Source: Lepisosteus oculatus
Lineage: Eukaryota; Chordata; Actinopteri; Semionotiformes; Lepisosteidae
Assembly: GCF_040954835.1 (NCBI RefSeq)
Contig: NC_090706.1
Span: 32,373,148-32,437,147 of the forward strand
Direction of reading: 5' to 3'
DNA length: 64,000 nt
Under the pieces are notes generated by a model that made no database searches, was not told the origin of the DNA, and worked only from the letters and a program-made list of their open reading frames with translations. Below are positions 62,166-64,000 of the stretch, in pieces. A program made the translations under genes and the position numbers. Each line of letters opens with the position of its first letter. Within the stretch, counting starts at the first letter, position 1.

Positions 62166-63394
62166 CCAGCACATTAAACGAGAACAAAATAGTCACAGAC
62201 AACTGTATCTTAAGAGTGGAATCAATTCAGTTTTCTGCTTTCAAGGATGTAACTGATTCATAAACACAAGTCCTGAATAAAAATGCATTCAACTGCAAAC
62301 AGAGATATAATTGTCAAGTCATGGTCAGAAATTGCAAGATATAAATATGTGACCCTCTATAACATTGATATTTTTAGATTGAAGTACGTAGAATTCTATA
62401 GTGTAAAGATGGAAACATATCAGTTGCTCAGTGACTATCCTCGGTGTTACCAAAATAAAAACAGGCATCGAGTGGTAAAGATGGTCTAGGTGGAAGGGAG
62501 CTCTTTACCAGTGATGGCCTCGGCTGTCTCTAGCTTCTGTAGCTTTTTTTAAATAAAAATGGGTCAAATGGCCTCCATTAGTTGTTAACCTTTTTACATT
62601 TTTATATTTGTTTATATGGTTTATAAATGTTACATTAAAGATTCCCACGTATACTACCTCAAATATTTGTTTTTATCTTTACTGAAAAAGAGACCGTACT
62701 GTATTCTGAGAAAGCAAACAGAAAAAATGCAAAAAGCAGATTTGTAAATCAGAGCATTGTTATTCAGATGGTGTTCTGCAAAACTGCAGGTGAACTGCTA
62801 GATTTAAAAGCAACACTATGTACTGTATGAGGTGTTGAATTGAACAGAATGAAATGAAATTACACCTGTTACATATCACAGCTTGTTGCAAAATGCCATC
62901 CTACTCAGGAAATCTATTAAAAACTTACGTCACAAAAGACCATAAAATGTACTTAAAAGGCAAATAAATCTAAATGCAAATGCAAATACGTACCTGTGCA
63001 TTAATGGTGGAGTTCTGGATATCTGCAGGTCTCCCTCATACAAATCCTGTGTCAAGAATTGGCTGCCAATTCACAGTCCTCACAGTGCTTAAGCACTGCT
63101 ACTGTCAGAGTTTGACAACTAGACACTCTGCCAGGTTTGTTAGTGTGTAATTTTAAGTGTCTTAAATCTTTATGTTTCAGACCCATTCAAATTATGTTTA
63201 AAGATGATGGATTTGAAAGATTGTGTGATTTCACTATTTTAAAAATAATTTTTCTGTTTTTTATACATTTTCAAATTTTCTCTTAGAAATAAATAAGTGG
63301 CTCAAAACTGAGCATTCCGGGACTAAAGTTTTATTTTGCCATGTACCATATATTACTCTTATTAGGGAACAGGTAAGGGAAGGGGTTTTCAGGA
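62166..63394. other. No gene seen
   Basis: AT-rich DNA with no supported exon. An AGGTCTAGG-like stretch near 62,480-62,590 may be the trace of another repeat. Confidence 0.4.
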
Positions 63395-63515
63395 GTGAAG
63401 AAGGCTCTACAGCCAAAATGTTGTGTTTTCTTTCTTTTCTTTTCAGCAGGGAATAAACCTGTTACCTGTTCCTTTGCAGCCTACGCATGCTGACGCAGCT
63501 ACTCTACCTAATTGA
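63395..63515 (+). repeat. GAAGAAGG-type interspersed repeat
   Basis: GTGAAGAAGGCTCTACAGCC, then AAAATGTTGTGTTTTCTTTC, CAGCAGGGAATAAACCTGTT and GCCTACGCATGCTGACGCAG. Single copy of the family that forms the palindrome at 13.3-13.5 kb. Confidence 0.75.
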
Positions 63516-64000
63516 ATTACTCTTATTATTTTCTTATTAGTGTTAGATTGACATTTCACGAAGCAGACTTTATTTAACCTTTGGGTATATTGAATCTTTG
63601 CATTAGTGAGTCTTAAAACATGTTTCGAAGACTGAAAAATGAGAGATAAGGATTCTATTATTTCTTATTAGTCTTTCTGAATAGAACAGAAAAAATCCAA
63701 AATCTTACACAATCCAAGATAGGGCAATTTAATTTTTCATCATAACAATTTAAATACTTTCATCATAAGAATGTTACACATTTAACACAGTATTGTACTA
63801 CTGAAATATTTAAAGTGAATACAAATATACTTAAGCTCCAATAATGCTATAATATTATTTCTATGAATGCCTTGACTATAGCCTACAGGCTAGAACAACA
63901 CAGCATAAAATATTAGATAAATATTTCTATGTTCTTTGTACAGTAACTGTTAAAAAAACAATACAGACTTATTTAAGCAAAGGTTCTATTCACAGGGTTT

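Overview
This is vertebrate nuclear DNA and most likely a ray-finned fish. It is AT-rich, its genes are split into short exons by small GT-AG introns, and it carries fish-type interspersed repeats (V-SINE-like elements, a hAT transposon, short inverted-repeat elements, a solo LTR). A non-teleost lineage such as gar or sturgeon is possible from the repeat flavour, but that is a guess. No bacterial, rRNA or CRISPR features are present.

The window is dominated by one cluster of immunoglobulin-superfamily receptors of the CD2/SLAM/CD48 type. I count eight to ten units, depending on how paired units are spliced. The build is a signal-peptide exon (55-67 nt), a cysteine-poor V-like exon, usually a four-cysteine C2 exon, a transmembrane exon and one or more tail exons. 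Almost every junction is phase 1, so exons can be swapped or skipped without changing frame.

Layout: unit 1 (+, 64-2656) is a divergent receptor with an ITIM-like tail. Unit 2 (+, 7673-10038, leader not found) is V-C2-TM with an ITIM. A transposon-rich gap (10.9-15.8 kb) follows. Unit 3 (+, 16350-19020) is a sister of unit 2 whose tail is cut off by a stop. Unit 4 (-, 22261-20386) is V-TM only. Unit 5 (+, 23843-27627) is V-V-C2-TM with a tail of 12-residue Cys/acidic repeats. Unit 6 (-, 34000-28167) is V-TM with a three-exon tail containing YVEM. A retroelement fossil and solo LTR lie at 34.5-36.6 kb. Unit 7 (-, 43129-37700) is V-C2-TM with four tail exons carrying YVDM, YVEM and VIYAQI. Unit 8 (-, 45494-43973) is V-C2 without a recognisable membrane exon. 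A stranded copy of a 3' gene end lies at 47.2-49.8 kb, then a tandem repeat block with telomere-like motifs (50.0-52.3 kb). Units 9 (-, 56310-52978) and 10 (-, 59048-57926) are a roughly 4-kb block duplicate of units 7 and 8. From 60 kb to the end I see only repeats and unannotated DNA.

In known CD2/SLAM members the V domain binds a family member on another cell, and the tail motifs recruit SH2 proteins. Here the paralogues differ mainly in the tail: ITIM-like (1, 2, 7), YxxM of the PI3-kinase-binding type (6, 7), a short or lost tail (3, 4, 9), no membrane exon (8, 10), and a novel repeat tail (5). I saw no canonical ITSM (TxYxxV/I). The locus looks like a fast birth-and-death array of paired activating, inhibitory and decoy-like receptors. 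The most novel items are the repeat tail of unit 5, the duplicated YxxM exons of unit 7 with three consecutive GC-AG introns, and the likely four-Ig-domain splicing of units 8+7 and 10+9.
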